Assembly: GCA_025201345.1 (NCBI GenBank)
Contig: JAIXMG010000018.1
Coordinates: 1-64,000 of the forward strand
Direction: 5' to 3'
Length of the DNA: 64,000 nucleotides
Source of the DNA: Thamnidium elegans
Taxonomy: Eukaryota; Mucoromycota; Mucoromycetes; Mucorales; Mucoraceae
Positions 44,592 to 57,700 of the stretch are shown here, piece after piece. How positions within the stretch are numbered: position 1 is the stretch's first letter; the number at the start of each line of letters is the position of its first letter. The notes under the pieces were generated by a model. That model did not search any database. It was given only the letters and a program-made list of their open reading frames with translations, and was not told where the DNA came from. The translations under genes and the position numbers were made by a program.

Positions 44592-44863
44592 TACTTAAAT
44601 AAATAAAAATAATAATAATAAAGAGGAACTGAAAAAAAAAATACTATTTATATTAAATTGGCGTATGATAAAGCCAACATTTCTTAAGCTAGTTTAGGTA
44701 ATGATAAATACAAACCTTCTCTATCCGCCCCACAAATGAATTGACTGATAAAGATTGTGCAACAATCTGTAAAACGTGTGACTTGATTCACCTTATCCCC
44801 CCCTTCTTTTTTGTTTTGTTCGCACGCTCTTTTTCTTTCTTTTTTTTTAGCAGCAAAATAACA

Positions 44864-45437
44864 ATGATTATAATCATTATAATATTTATCTTCTTGATAT
44901 GTCATTCTATAGCAGTTAAAGACCAGCATATATTTAATTCTATAACAACAAATTCGACTTTTAAAAATTATCGTATGAGAGTAAAGAAACCTATATCGTG
45001 CGAAAAAAATATTCAAGTAAGATAGGCTTTCTCGATTACACACTTTATTATTAGATACTAAATTTTTGTAACAAGTACTCCGGTTACATTGATAATCTTG
45101 TTACCAATGAGCACATTTTCTTTATTTTTTTGGAATCTCGTTTTGCACCCAGCACTGATCCTGTTGTACTTTCTTTAAATGGTCAACTTGGTTGCTCATC
45201 TATAACAAACTCTTGGTTTGAAACTGGGTATATATACATATAATATCTTTAAAAAAAGTCACTTCGTTATTTTTTCATGCATTATAAATATAATAAATTT
45301 CTAAATAAGGCGATTATTGTTCGTTTTAGGTTATGCTTGGTTCAAAAATCCGGTATTGAAACAAATCCGTTTAGTTTTAATAATGTAGCTAGTATACTTT
45401 ATATTGATCAAGTAAGATACCAAAAAGCCAAAAAGCT

Positions 45438-45469
<32 letters not shown>

Positions 45470-46765
45470 ACTAATATATGTTTATGTATAAGCCAACAGA
45501 TGTAGGTTATAGTTACTCTACAGGCTCAAAATTACCTTCAACTACAGATGAAGTGATAGATAGTATTTATTGGTTTTTACAATTTTTTTTTAATGAATTT
45601 AAACAATTTGCAAAAAATGATTTTCATATAGCCGGAACTTCCTTTGGTGAGCAGTAAAATATATATATATATATATATATATAGATATTTAACTATTTTT
45701 TTATATGTAGCTAGTCAGTATGTTCCTTCGTTAGCTACTCGTATTATTAGAGAAAATCGTTTTGCGATGTCAACTGATAAAATCCCTATCGAATTAGTTT
45801 CTATTATACTTGGTAATGGATTAATTCATCCTCATATACAACAATTATCAAATGCGGCGTATTCGTGTGATACTGAAGATAATCTATGTAAAATGCTTAT
45901 AAAAAATGTATGAGAATGTATATTCATCCTTTTTATCTTGTTATTTACCCCTAGATAAACCTATCTTTGATAAATCAACTTGTCAAAAAATGATTACCCA
46001 TCGTGGACAATGTAATTACTTGACTGGAAAATGTAACGCTTGTAAACCTGCCAATATGTATTGTAAAAGAACATTGGAGGACCCATTTTATAAAAAAACA
46101 CATTTAAATCCGTACGATATTAGAAAGAATTGTATTCCTAATATTCATATTGATTCTTGTTATTCAGTTATAAAAGATATAGTAAGTCATCTTAATCGTC
46201 AACATGTTAAAACTGAATATGGTGTCGATTATAAAGTGGGTGAATTTTTAAATTGTAACAAACATGTGAAATCCCGTTTTAAAATGAACAAGAATGAGTA
46301 AATGCATAACCCTCTTTTCTTTTTTCTTAAATCTAATAGTTTTTATTAGATTAATGGATACAATATATCATATTGAAAAGTTATTAGCCACTAATGTTCG
46401 TATCCTTGTTTATGCGGGTGATATGAATTGGTATAATAATTGGCACGGACAAATAGACTGGCTTTCACAATTGGATTGGATCGGCCAATTTCAATTTAAT
46501 GAAGCAAAGTATAAAGATTGGTATAGTTATGTTTCTGGTCAAAAAGCTGGTACTGTCAAAACATTTTTAAACCTTGCATTCGTTAAAGTTTATAACGCCG
46601 GCTACTATGTAAGTTTTTTCTTTTTTTTAAAAAAAAATAAAATAAAATAAAAAAAGTACGTATCACCATTAATATATGTATGCATATTAGACAATTTATG
46701 ATCAACCAGCCAGTATGATTGACTTGTATTCGAGGTGGTTATTAAATATATCGTTAAGCTATTAA
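44864..46765 (+). CDS. Serine-carboxypeptidase-like (S10) protein, probably a pseudoenzyme
   Basis: Multi-exon gene starting at MIIIIIIFIFLICHS, a clear signal peptide; an upstream in-frame ATG is less likely. Family S10 landmarks: QYSGYIDN, ESRFAPSTDPVVLSLNG, TNPFSFNNVASILYIDQ, PTDVGYSYS, GTSFASQYVPSLATRII and VRILVYAGDMNWYNNWHGQ. The Ser motif is kept as GTS (normally GES), but other key residues differ. The oxyanion loop GGPGCSS reads GQLGCSS. The expected catalytic Asp (GDxDxxCN) is Asn in GDMNWYNN. The AGHMVPxDQP motif reads AGYYTIYDQP, with Tyr in place of the catalytic His. I infer loss of peptidase activity. Frames across at least six introns are intact, so it does not look like a decayed gene. 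It is likely secreted or vacuolar. Confidence 0.82.
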
Positions 46766-46830
46766 TATATATATTTATATATATTGTGTATTATAAATGT
46801 TTATTACGTAAATTTAATTATATGTGAATG

Positions 46831-47150
46831 TTATAATGAAAGCATAAATACAAAACTTGCTAAAATTGTAACCAAGATAGTGATAGATAAATAAATAAAT
46901 GAATGCGCATTACTAGAACTCTTAGGAAATCTACCGGAAGATATTTGGTTATCGAGACCACCAGGTGTTTTAGGTTCAGGCATAACTATAAATAAAATGT
47001 ATTTAGTTTCAATTCTAAAAAGAAAAATAATAATAAACATACCAGAGTTAGCGCCAACGATACGTAAATTACCAGAATTACAATGATAAGGAGCATCACC
47101 TAACGTCATATAATCTATAATAAAAAATAAATGCTTAATGACATTGCAAT

Positions 47151-47185
<35 letters not shown>

Positions 47186-47613
47186 CTTGCATGCGTTGGA
47201 CGGAATAAGGTTTCTAGGTAACTCGACAATAATTTTGCCTGAATCAGTGATTACATCAGAAGCAAGAATAATTGGCTTGTTATTACCATCTGACTGAACT
47301 AAATAAATACTAGGAAATGTCCCTACATGTGAATTCGTCCTAGATAACAATTAAATTAGGGCATAATATTATCTTATCAATTTTTTTTTACCACATAATT
47401 TTCATTTTTTCTCCGGCTGTAACGATAGTATTACCGATAGGGTTCGTAACTAGATAACAATAGGGTCAATATTACAAGCCATTATCTTTTTATCTATTTT
47501 TTTTTTTTTTTTTTTTTTTTTTTTGTAGGTTTACTCATGCAATCTTCTTGAACGTCATTTACAAGTGCATTGATACACGCAGTAAAAGTAAAGAATAATA
47601 AAAATGTTCTCAT
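46831..47613 (-). CDS. Kre9/Knh1-like domain, GPI-anchored cell-surface protein
   Basis: Exons on the minus strand begin with a signal peptide (MRTFLLFFTFTACINA at 47,613). The domain follows as ITNPIGNTIVTAGEKMKIMW, VGTFPSIYLVQSDGNN and GKIIVELPRNLIPSNA, with a GNLRIVGANS end, matching the Ser/Thr-rich GPI-anchored family (Kre9/Knh1 domain, Pfam PF10342). A short Pro/Ser linker leads to a C-terminal hydrophobic tail (FIYLSITILVTILASFVFML) after SSSNAHS, a plausible GPI attachment signal. These proteins are cell-wall associated and linked to beta-glucan assembly. The gene is convergent with the carboxypeptidase-like gene (66 bp apart). Confidence 0.82.
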
Positions 47614-48781
47614 TGTAATCCTGATTTTATTAAAAGTAAAAGAGCAAGTCTACTTTTTTCTATCAGTGGGTTTGTATCATTTATATTCGAAGGATAATTT
47701 TGAGACAAGGAATAAATATGGAATAAGTTTGTATTGAGATTATAAATTAATACAATACTATCCTTTTATGCATCCCCTTCCCCACCCTCTTTTTTTTTTC
47801 AAAATAAATAAAGTATTTACGTGTTAAATTAAGCTATAACTCTTGTACTGTCACAAGTACTCAATTTTATGTATTTGATACGCTTTTTTTTTTTAAGTTG
47901 CAAAAAATAAAAATAAATAAAAGTCTAGTAACAAACAAATGTATTTATTTCGGGGAGTTTGTTGTTATAACGATGGTTTATTCCGGGTCTTGATTTAAGA
48001 CTCTTTGCCTTTATTTATAAAACAGGCTTAAATTGATCAAATTACTTGGTTCATCATATAGAAAGTTACTCAAAAAAAAAAAAAAAAAAAAAAAATGCAA
48101 ACAGACAGAAGAAATAAAAAAGTAAAAAGGTTAGTATATGAAAGAATGAAAGGAAAAATTTGAGCTTATATCTCGGGTTAACACAAGCGATTACAAGATT
48201 GGAATATGTAGTTGAGTATATATGCAATATTCTGCCTTAAAGTTTGATTTGTACATATGGTCTGCAAAGGTACGTAGTAACAATTCGTGTAAATTAAAAT
48301 ACTTTATACTTTGATACAAAAATAAAACTTTAAGGTAGGCCATTGAAGTATTGTTGACTGTTCCAGTTGACGTACTTATACGCATGTATACTTTCATCAC
48401 TTTCACCACTTACACCGCTTACGCCACTTACATTCTGTAGACCGATGTCACTGATCCCACTAATAGCACCAACTCTTCTGACCTTGTTATCGCTTGTGTC
48501 TACCCGAGATGCATCTCATCCTACCATGTAGGGCGGGTAAGCTCAATTCATTCGCTTCATTCTTTCATATACTAGCCTTTTTATTTCTTCATTTCCTTCA
48601 TTCTGTCTCTTCATTATGGCTCCTCATTCTGTCTTTGTTCTGTCTGTCCCTTTATTTTTTTTCGGACTATTTTTTTTTCCTTCCAAAAGTGACGAATAAT
48701 TTATAAATAAAATCCCCTCTTCCCCCTTTTTTTTTCTTAAATACATATACTTTCTCTTTTGTACATACATAAATAATTTCA
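47614..48781. other. Intergenic region with a possible orphan 3' exon
   Basis: Mostly AT-rich with homopolymer runs. On the minus strand at about 48,345-48,515 a GC-richer frame reads VRRVGAISGISDIGLQ, repeats of VSG, and YVNWNSQQYFNGLP before a stop. It has no ATG and no clear splice partner, so it may be a fragment of a lost gene. No other feature is supported. Confidence 0.4.
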
Positions 48782-49501
48782 ATGAGCAGGTTCCCTTCTG
48801 GCTGGTTTTTCATTCAGTCCAAGTGTCCTCATAAAATGGTCCTTGAAGTCTATCAAGACTCTTTAAAGGTAATATCAACATAATCCCATATATTCAAATA
48901 TATTAAAGTTTTCGGTTAAAAGGCCACTGCAAAGGTAGTTGTTTGGCCCATGAAGACAAAAGATGTCGATAATCAGTTATGGATGTACGATCACGGTTAT
49001 ATAATTAACAAAAACTCAGGCATGGGTAAAGTATATATATATATATATATATATGTAAAGAGAGTTAGAAACGCGATATTAACTAGAGAGAGAAAACAGT
49101 TCTAGACGTCCACGGAGGTATTTTAGAAAGCGATAAACCAATTATTCAATATAAACGAAAAATGCTGGAAGATGCACAAAACCAAAGATGGTATTATCGA
49201 GAAGACGGTGTTATATACCCACAGGTTGACCCCAACTTAGTTCTTGATATTAGAGTAAGTTTGGAACCTTTTAAAAATATATATATATATGTATAAAGGC
49301 CTAATATCTGTTTAGGGTAACTGGAATAAAAAAGGTACAGTCGTATTACTCTATGAACGAAAATATGAAGATAATTTGAATCAGCTGTGGGATTTAGTAC
49401 CTTATCAATCTGATAGTGTCAGTATATTAAGTTCAACACATACTTCTTTTACTGAAGAAGAAGATGAATATTCATTTAGTTCTGCAACTTATGCTTTGTA
49501 A
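48782..49501 (+). CDS. Ricin-B-type beta-trefoil protein, single domain
   Basis: Starts MSRFPSGWFFIQSKCPHKMV and runs through four or so exons with GTAATA/GTAAAG donors. Three QxW-type repeats are visible: DNQLWMYDHGYIINKNSGMV, AQNQRWYYREDGVIYP and LNQLWDLVPYQSD. Each is followed by the next LDVHGG or LDIRGN start, as in ricin B lectin domains. There is no signal peptide, so it is cytoplasmic. A Ser/Glu-rich tail follows the trefoil. Sugar binding is plausible but not shown by the sequence, since the binding loops cannot be verified by eye. Confidence 0.85.
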
Positions 49502-49535
49502 TAATAGTAATAATAATAAAAAAAAATATCTGATT

Positions 49536-50761
49536 TTAATTTATTTGCTTCTTTCTTCCCTTCTTGGTAACAACCTTAAATTCAGAAGATATAACGTTAT
49601 TTTTGGGTAACACGACGTTTAATTTTCCATCTAAATCGGCTTTTCTACGACTGATAAAGTCGTTGGCAAAACGGCGTCCGTCCATTGATAACGAGTTTGT
49701 ATAGATAATGTCTTGTATAATTTCTAAACAACTGTCGTCTACAGGGAAACTAAGCAACATTTGTAATATAACATCGACTATTATTTTTTTTTAAAAAAAA
49801 ACAAACAATTGAGTTATATAAATATAAATAAAATATTGCAGTATCGTATTATTTTTTTTACCATTGACGCCAGCATTTAACTCTCGTAAAGATAATTTAC
49901 ACCATTTTAAAAATTCTTCGCTAGGGCCCTTTGGTGGACTTTTAATAGTATGATGTTTACTGGGTGATTTAGGTGATGTGATGTCAACAAATGACATGTT
50001 GGGAGTAGAAATTCGTTTTTGTCTTACTGGAGTTTCCCAGACATTACTTTTAACTTGTTGGTTACGAGTTGATTTGGTTGAATAAGATGTAGGCTTGGTA
50101 GCGGCTGAAACAGCTGACCAAGTGTTTGATCGAGAAGGCATTGTCTTTGAGCATAGAAAAAAATTAATTAGTACATAAAAGTGATAAATTATATATTTAC
50201 TTTACCTTTTTATTATGAGATACTTCTTCTGACTGAATTTCTTGTAAGGTTTTTTTCTGTGAAGTAGATGAACCCCAAGCAGAAAAATTAGGTACGGTAT
50301 TGGGCTCACTTACTAGGATGTTGGTATTTGTTAGTGGCAAATATTTGCAACTTGTAGATTCAAGACTTACGTTGTTTTGTAAGTTCAATAGTTTTAACAT
50401 TAGTATTAGTAACATTAGTATTAGAGGTAGAAGTAGACGGAATAGTTATAGTATTATCATTAGTAAGAGTAGAAATCATTCGTAGCGACTCAATAGAGAT
50501 TTCATTATCGACAATTGACATACTGTTTAAAGTAAAAGCCAATTGAGTTTCCTCTTCAACTTGGGTCTTTGAAGGTGACCTTGACCAATGAGGAGAAGGA
50601 AAAAATGGTTCATCTCGCTTATTAATAGCGCACCAAGAGTTTTGAGCGATATTAATAATACTCGGTGTACCAGGTGTATAATTACATCCTCTATTGATAG
50701 ATTGTTGTGAGACAGTCGGGGAGACGATACGTTCATAATTTTGAGTATTTATAAACATGAG

Positions 50762-50792
<31 letters not shown>

Positions 50793-52142
50793 ACCATTCT
50801 TTGTTGCAATTGAAAGTGATGTTGTTGGTTTTGATGTAACATGGATAGATACTGTTGCTCCATTTGTTGGTTCATAGCCAATTGTTGATGCTCTGCATCT
50901 TTACCATATATATTATCCCTTTGGGATAATTTTCCAACAACAGAATGTGGCCTAGTATTATTATTATTGCTATTATATAGTGGACCATTTTGACTACTCA
51001 ACCAAGAAGAAGAATAGAAGGAGGAGGGGGAGGGGGAGGAGAGGGGGACATGGTTATTTCCCCAAGATAAAGATCTATTACTAACTCTTGGAAGAGCTGA
51101 AGGTAAAAATGTAGGATTACCGAAAGGAGGTTGTTGTGTAGTCGTTTTTAAATTAAATGTGTCTAAGTTATTCGTTGTTGGTGGCCATGGAGATAAAAAC
51201 GGTATTTTACAATTATTGACTTTAAGAATTAAATCATCCAACGATTCGAAAAAATTAACATCTTCTCGTTTTACAAGCAAAAAGTTCTCAAAGAAACCAG
51301 CTTCATACCAGCCTTGCATCTCTAAAGCGGTAAATGGACCTTGAATGATACCAGTAGGATCACGATAAATCCATTGGTAGTTTCTAGTTGAATCATCAAC
51401 TATACCAAAATTAGATTTTTGACTAATCTCTCTAAAATCAAAATTAAAATCTTTTTCATTTTCTGGCTCTAATGAGCTTTCAATCGAATTATCAAGATAT
51501 GCACCAAAACTGTCAAAGTTACCAACGTCACATTTATCTATTCCCCCACTCCAAAGAGGTACTTCTTCCTTATTCGATCTATAACCTATAAAATAGTTAA
51601 AAAAAGGCACATGTCAATTTATTAAATTATACCTTACCACTAATAAAAGGATCATTCCCTGTATTTATAGATAAAGTTGAAATTAATAGGCTAGAAATTA
51701 CTCTCGTTTTTTTTTGTACCTTTCGATTTCGGTGTGAAATTCTCGAATGAAAAGCCCTTATCGGAATTACTAATATGAAGGTACTTAAGAGAAATATTAA
51801 AGCAACTACTACTGGTTTTTTTTTTTTTTTTTTTTTTTTACCTCCTTTTCCAAGAATGAAAGCGAACTATTTTCTTCATTATTTACCAAATAATCACGTT
51901 GGATACTGCTAGTAACAGTATCGACTGGCTCGTACATATTTAACATATGTTTTTTTGGATACTTAAAAGAGTTATCGTCATTTTTATTAGGCTGTTGAGT
52001 GTTAAAATTAGAATATTGATTATTTCGTTTAGGAACTTCTCCACGCATCCTAAACAAAATATTAAGTTACAGGTCTCGGAGTAGTTTTCTTCTTCTTCTC
52101 TTATTTTTACCATTCAGGTCCAAAATTCATTTGAGTAGTCAT
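49536..52142 (-). CDS. GYF-domain protein, GIGYF/Smy2-like
   Basis: The gene starts near 52,142 (MTTQMNFGPEW) and runs through several exons. The largest exon (50,360-51,610) has the GYF domain with WIYRDPTGIIQGPF, MQGWYEAGFF and the following FLLVKR (about 51,240-51,370), the proline-rich-sequence binder of the Smy2 subtype. Downstream are Pro/Ser-rich stretches, a poly-Gln tract of about 10 encoded by repeated CAA/CAG at 50,761-50,792, and more Gln-rich sequence. The C-terminus (49,536-50,141) holds a conserved helical module (SEEFLKWCKLSLRELNAGVN, then CLEIIQDIIYTNSLSMDGRR) also found at the end of GIGYF and Smy2 proteins. These proteins act in translational repression and mRNA decay and in ER-Golgi transport in yeast. 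The KKGRKKQIN end is basic. Confidence 0.88.
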
Positions 52143-53089
52143 GGTTTGCTTTTTTGTTTTTTAATATTATTTAAAACGAAGAAAATAAGATGAGAAGAAG
52201 TGAGAAAATAATATATATATATATATTTTCCTTTATACACTGTTTATTAATGACCCAATCATATTGTACGAAAAGCATGATCAGAGCCTCCTTATTTCCC
52301 CATTGAATAAGCATAGAAAAAACTGGTCTTACCATTAAGAGGTTCTAAAGCTGAACAAGCAGCTATTGAACGGCTCTAAGTTCCAAATATTTTCTCATAG
52401 TTGCGTAAGCCTAGAAATAGCGTTAAATACTATAAAAAAAAGTTGACATTAGTATAAATGTATTATCCAGATAATTGTTTTATTACGTCACCCAATCATA
52501 GACAAATGAGTTTTGTTCATACTAAGTCTTGGTATCCGTAAAAAACCTTTCGCGAGGAAAGATAACCAAAGGTAGCATCAGCTTGAAAGTACATCCACAA
52601 CAAGTTGTCACCAAAAACCATAAAAACATTAATACCGCCATTCAGGATCCAAGCAGAGCAAGAGTTTCAGCAGACTTTTAAGAAATGTAATAAAAAGTTC
52701 ATATCCTGAGATTGGTTTATTATAAATAATGATAGACATTTTACCAAGAGTGCTATAGCCTTTTTGTGTGATACATGATAATACCTATTACATATTTCAT
52801 TTCGGCAACCATCCTGATTACCAGAGCAGCATATTTCTATAAAATAAATAAAATTGTGTATCAAATATGAAAACTATATTTTCCTCTTTTTTCTTTCTTG
52901 CTCAATATAGAGATATTAATATGAATTTACTAATTAATTGTAAGAAAAAAAACAGAAGGACATATAGTTATTTATACTTTGGGTACGATTTATCCAGTTG
53001 TCGATTGCTAATATATAGCAACAAAATACAAAAGAAAAAAAGAAAAAGGAAGAAATTGTTATCAAATTATAACGTATTTTATGGTCAAA

Positions 53090-53127
<38 letters not shown>

Positions 53128-53271
53128 TGCAAAGATTTACGTATATTCGTTTTTTCTAAAAAAAACAATAAACAATACTGAAAAAGCAGAGTATTTTGTT
53201 GTTTGTGTTTTATTCCTCGCTTATTTGATGGCGAAATAAATGGATGTCATGATCAAACAGACATCACTTTA
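52143..53271. other. AT-rich intergenic region
   Basis: No gene is supported. Short frames on both strands lack domains. A long poly-A run (about 53,090-53,124) and an AT dinucleotide repeat (near 52,210-52,230) are present. This probably contains the promoter of the GYF gene and the 3' flank of the ACT-domain gene. Confidence 0.55.
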
Positions 53272-54450
53272 TCATGATGTAAAGTAACACTTTTCGGTTG
53301 GTGATAATATATTGACGGCTCTCTTTAAATCGTTCACAGATACAATGATATTTGCAGTCATAAACGTACTCAGATAAAACATATTGATATTGGCCTCAAT
53401 CGATAACGGTTTCGAAATGTATCTAACAATACCACAACGTTCAACATTGGAGCCTGAGAAATGCACTTGGATCACTCGTAAATTAGACCCATCTTCTTCT
53501 TTCATTAATAAATTCTCATCAATTGATTCTACTATATGTGTATCGGCAATAAGTGAAATATCTTGACTGGTTGCAACAAATGAACAAAATCGTTTATGAT
53601 TTTGACTGATTGGTTTTATTAGTTGCTATGATAACAAATGTAACCGAGAATAAATATATTTTACCTGCAACCTTGCATCAAATCTGGATAGCACAATATT
53701 TTTAAAACAATTGTAACCCAATCAGATCTATAATGTCGATTCAACCCAACACATTGTAATTCATTTACAAGTACCTCGGTATCAACCAAAAATTGTGTTG
53801 GGTCCACAGGTGATAAAGGTATATCGATAGCATCATCTTCCTCTTCTTCAGCAGTATATGGATAGCTAGAAATTTCATCATCCCCGTCGTACTCTACTTC
53901 GAATCCGTCTTGCCGTAATGCGTTAATAGCATTATGTAATTTACTCTCGCTCACAAGTACAAAATCAGTCTGATATGTTGATATATACAAAATTGAAAAT
54001 CTTCCCTCGGCTAAAGGTTCAGAAATTTCACTAATTCTCTTTCCACTAAGTTCTTATTATTTGTTTAGTAAGTTGGAGTTACGTTGAGTGCAATTAGAAA
54101 AAAAAATACCTTGTCCCCCGTCATCGTCTACTTGTAATACACGAAATACACCCGTGGGAGCTCCTAGATCAGGACAATTGGCTGCCTCCAGGGCAGGTAG
54201 AAAGTCGTTTGCGATCAATGCTTCGTTAGCTACAACCGAAATACCACTGGCATTTTCCGTAAATGAAAAAAAATAATCGCACCTAGATAAAAATTAAAAA
54301 TTAGACAAGAAAATTTTTTCTAAATAAAAGTGAGACATACTCATTCACGTCCTTGAATAAAAGTATTTTTACAATGGCATGAGTAACATGGATCAAGTGC
54401 GATCGAGGGAAGTGAATATTCCTTAGTCTTGCAGGTAATATTGCAATCAT
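53272..54450 (-). CDS. CASTOR/GATS-like ACT-domain protein (putative amino-acid sensor)
   Basis: Exon 1 starts MIAILPARLRNIHFPRSHL at 54,450 and ends near FKDVNE. Exon 2 (about 54,110-54,290) reads CDYFFSFTENASGISVVANE. Exon 3 (about 53,667-54,050) contains ISEPLAEGRFSILYISTYQTDFVLVSE. The last exon (53,272-53,570) contains ISLIADTHIVESIDENLL and GIVRYISKPLSIEANINMFYLSTF. The alternating SFTE and ISxPL...YxSTxxTDFVLV blocks are those of animal CASTOR1/2 (GATSL), with ACT modules in two halves. In animals CASTOR1 senses arginine upstream of TORC1 by binding GATOR2. Whether this fungal protein binds arginine cannot be told here. The acidic insert EEEEDDAIDIPLSP lies between the halves. Confidence 0.85.
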
Positions 54451-54799
54451 AAAATAAGCATAAAAAATATTTAAAAAATTAAAAAGGGAAAAGGGAAAAG
54501 AGAAAAAAGACCGTTTGTTCACTTTCATATGCGAGACAACCGGGTTTTCAAATGGAAAATCTCTTTTTTTAGGGTTTACCTTACTTAATTTATATAGTTT
54601 ATGATAAGGTAGCAACCTCTTATCATAATAGATTTTTTTATCCAAAAAGATAATAGTGCTTGCTTTCTAATTTGATAAATAGAGGGAGGAAACGATCAAT
54701 TGATTAAACTTTATGATGCTCTATGACTCAGTTTATTCTAAATAAAAAACGGCCATTTAAAAAAAATAGTATTTCAGGTTTTGTGTCACATTACAAAAT
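54451..54799. other. Short intergenic region
   Basis: About 350 bp of AT-rich DNA upstream of the ACT-domain gene and downstream of the lipase stop; both genes run on the minus strand. No element is recognised. Confidence 0.5.
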
Positions 54800-57700
54800 C
54801 TAATATTTTCCAAATAAACCTTTATTCAATTGTTTAATGGCCTTTTCATACATGTTTGGTGAATGATCCATAAACATTGTTCTAGAAAAAACAATCTCAG
54901 AAAATCTAGCTTGTACGTCATCGCAACGACTTAATTGAACCATATGTGCTCGCTTATGTTTAGTTGTTGCAGAACTTGTTGACTCCTCCATGGAATGTTG
55001 AACTAGTTGTGGTACAGATTCTATCAAGTATACTGTACTAGGTGGGAAAAGTTTCTCTGCTCTCATATCGGCTCGCATGGTCTTAATAAGTGCCCAAAAC
55101 CATTGGTCATGTTCTTCTTCTTCTTCAGTAGCTTTATGGTATTTACCAATTACTCGGTTCATAATTTCGTCAGTAACGTGGCTATCTTCGTGTAAACTAA
55201 CTGCTATGTTCTTGAAATCTTTTAAAAGACCAAGACTTAAACTGGTAACGATATCAAATGCATGAACAGTACTTGTCACTAACCCTTGTCCACAGTATTC
55301 GCTGAGAGGAAGTGACATAACGCAGGGAGATCCATATGTATAGCAGTGAATAGGTCTTCCGGGCGGTAAACCAGATAATTCTGATGTGACAAACGGGCAT
55401 GATTCACGTTGAATTGAAGATGCTTCAAACGAACTTAACTTGTAATTACCTTCCAGATTCCTTGATAAATAATGAACTCTTTCTTCGCTCCATAAAACAC
55501 TTAATAAACTAGCAACACCTGCACCTAATGAGTGGCCACACAAGACAAGACCATAATTAGCATAAGCTTCAAGACCTTTTTTGATCGCTTCAAATACTTT
55601 TCCTTTTTGTGTCGCTAGTAATTGAGCAGCTTCTAACATACCACCGTGTGCAACATAATGTCGAGGTTGGTTTTTGTTATCGGGATTTTGTGCATGGGGT
55701 AGTTGATCAGTGGGTAAAGTGAATTCTTTGTAATCGCAGGTTAAATCGGTTAGTACATCGCTTAGACCAAGCGTACCTCGACATGTAAGAACAATAGCTT
55801 GAGTACCGTGGTCAACAGTAACGTAATGAACTAGTGCGTGTAGCTTTGAGTGGTTGACAGAAGAGAGGATGGTATTATCAGTGTAGCTAGAGAGGAGTAT
55901 ATCTTCAATGGATACACCCGTATGGTGAGCAAAAGCATGGTGATTAGGATGATGTGAATTTGGTAAGACACTAGGGATATCTCCAATACCCAATATACGC
56001 ATAAATGATTCGCCATATGCAGCACTTGCATAACGAATAAAATGAGAAATATTACTAACAATATGCTTTCTAGGGAAATTTTTCGAGCTAGGTTCGGAAT
56101 CAAGAGGTAATTTTTGCTTTTGATATAGCTTTGCGGGAACGGAAGATGATCGTAATAAAGATCTACTGGTAGAACTCGAAGGAGGTGTATGGTATGTGGT
56201 TGTTTTTGAAGTTCTAGAAAGAGATGCTAAACTGTTTATAGAATTGGATTTATGCAAGTAAGGTGAAGGAACCGGAGGCGGTGGGGGTTTCTTTCTTTGT
56301 TGCGCTAATACTTCGGCTCCCTTTTGAAATAAACTAGAAACATTTTTCTTTTTGGAAAGCGTCTTTAGTTTGAGTTCACTCCATGACATACGTCGTTTGG
56401 ATTTTTGGTCGGGTTCAGCCTCCTGGGAAAATGGAACCAAAGGTAATGGTTTTTCGGAAGAATAAAGTACCGGTTGTAAAGATTTTTCATCTCGTTGCGA
56501 AGATGTTGATAAGGACTTTTCATCACGATGAGAGGAAGAAGAGTAAGAAGATTGTAATGTAGTAGATGTACTTGTCATTGTTGTAATAGGACCTTCGATT
56601 GTCTCTTCAGTATTATCCTTTGTGATGATACCATATTTAATTTGACGCTCCATTTTTTTTCGTGATAGTTTTTTTGAAACCGAAGAAAGCATGATTTTAA
56701 ACCCTGTACTTATTCTTCCTTTGGTTTCTATAACTTGATGTTGTTCAAAGGAAGTTGACTTATCGTTTATATATCGATCTTCTTCAGAACATCGATCGAT
56801 AACTGCCATAAAAGATTCTTGCTCGTCTTCGTTCATTTTTTCGACAATTTGTTTTGATCCAGGTTGCTCATGACCATAAAGATCAATAGGTCTAATACGA
56901 GTAGTAGTTGTAGTGGTACAATTGGTAGTCTTTGTAATTTCATACATACTATAAGGGTTTCCAAAATTGTCCAGAGCTAAATCCATCGAATTTTTATTTA
57001 AATCAGACGAAGAGGCTAAACTGATTAAGCTATTATTGTCGTTTGTATCTTCCGTATGTGCCAAAATTTCTTCTAGTTCATTGATAATATCTGGATGCTC
57101 TGGTCTTTCGTCTGTTTTTGTATTTTGATATTGAATTAAAGCTTGTTGTGTATCCTCTTCAACAACCAAGCCTTTCCAAAGTACTTTAATTTTCATGTTT
57201 TTCATTGTACGTTTATGGGTTACATTTTGAAGCACGGCAAATGCAGTCATAGCTTTTGTCAAGCCTGAGAGTACGGCAACTTTACCGATTTTAGTTAGAG
57301 CAAAATCCGGGTCGCTCATTAACTCACGGTGTACAAGTGTGATAATGGATGCAATGGCACGGGAAGTCTCGTTGGAACCAAAAATTCCATCTAAAATACT
57401 AACAGATTCTTCTGCGGCCTAAATATATGGATTAGTAACAAATAACATAAAATGAAAATCTAATTATACCATTAATCCAGATTTAATCGTTTGTGATGTA
57501 AATTGAATGCCGGATAATGCGAATAATTCCACTAGCGTAAAGCTATGGTGTACTACGTAAATACCGAGGTTGGTATATTTATCTAGTACTTGCAAAAATC
57601 CACTTCTACAATAGTTATAATACCGAAATAATTAATTTTATTTTATTTGTTGTGATGATTAGATTTTCCTTTTTTTTTTTACCTTTCATAATCGAGTGTA

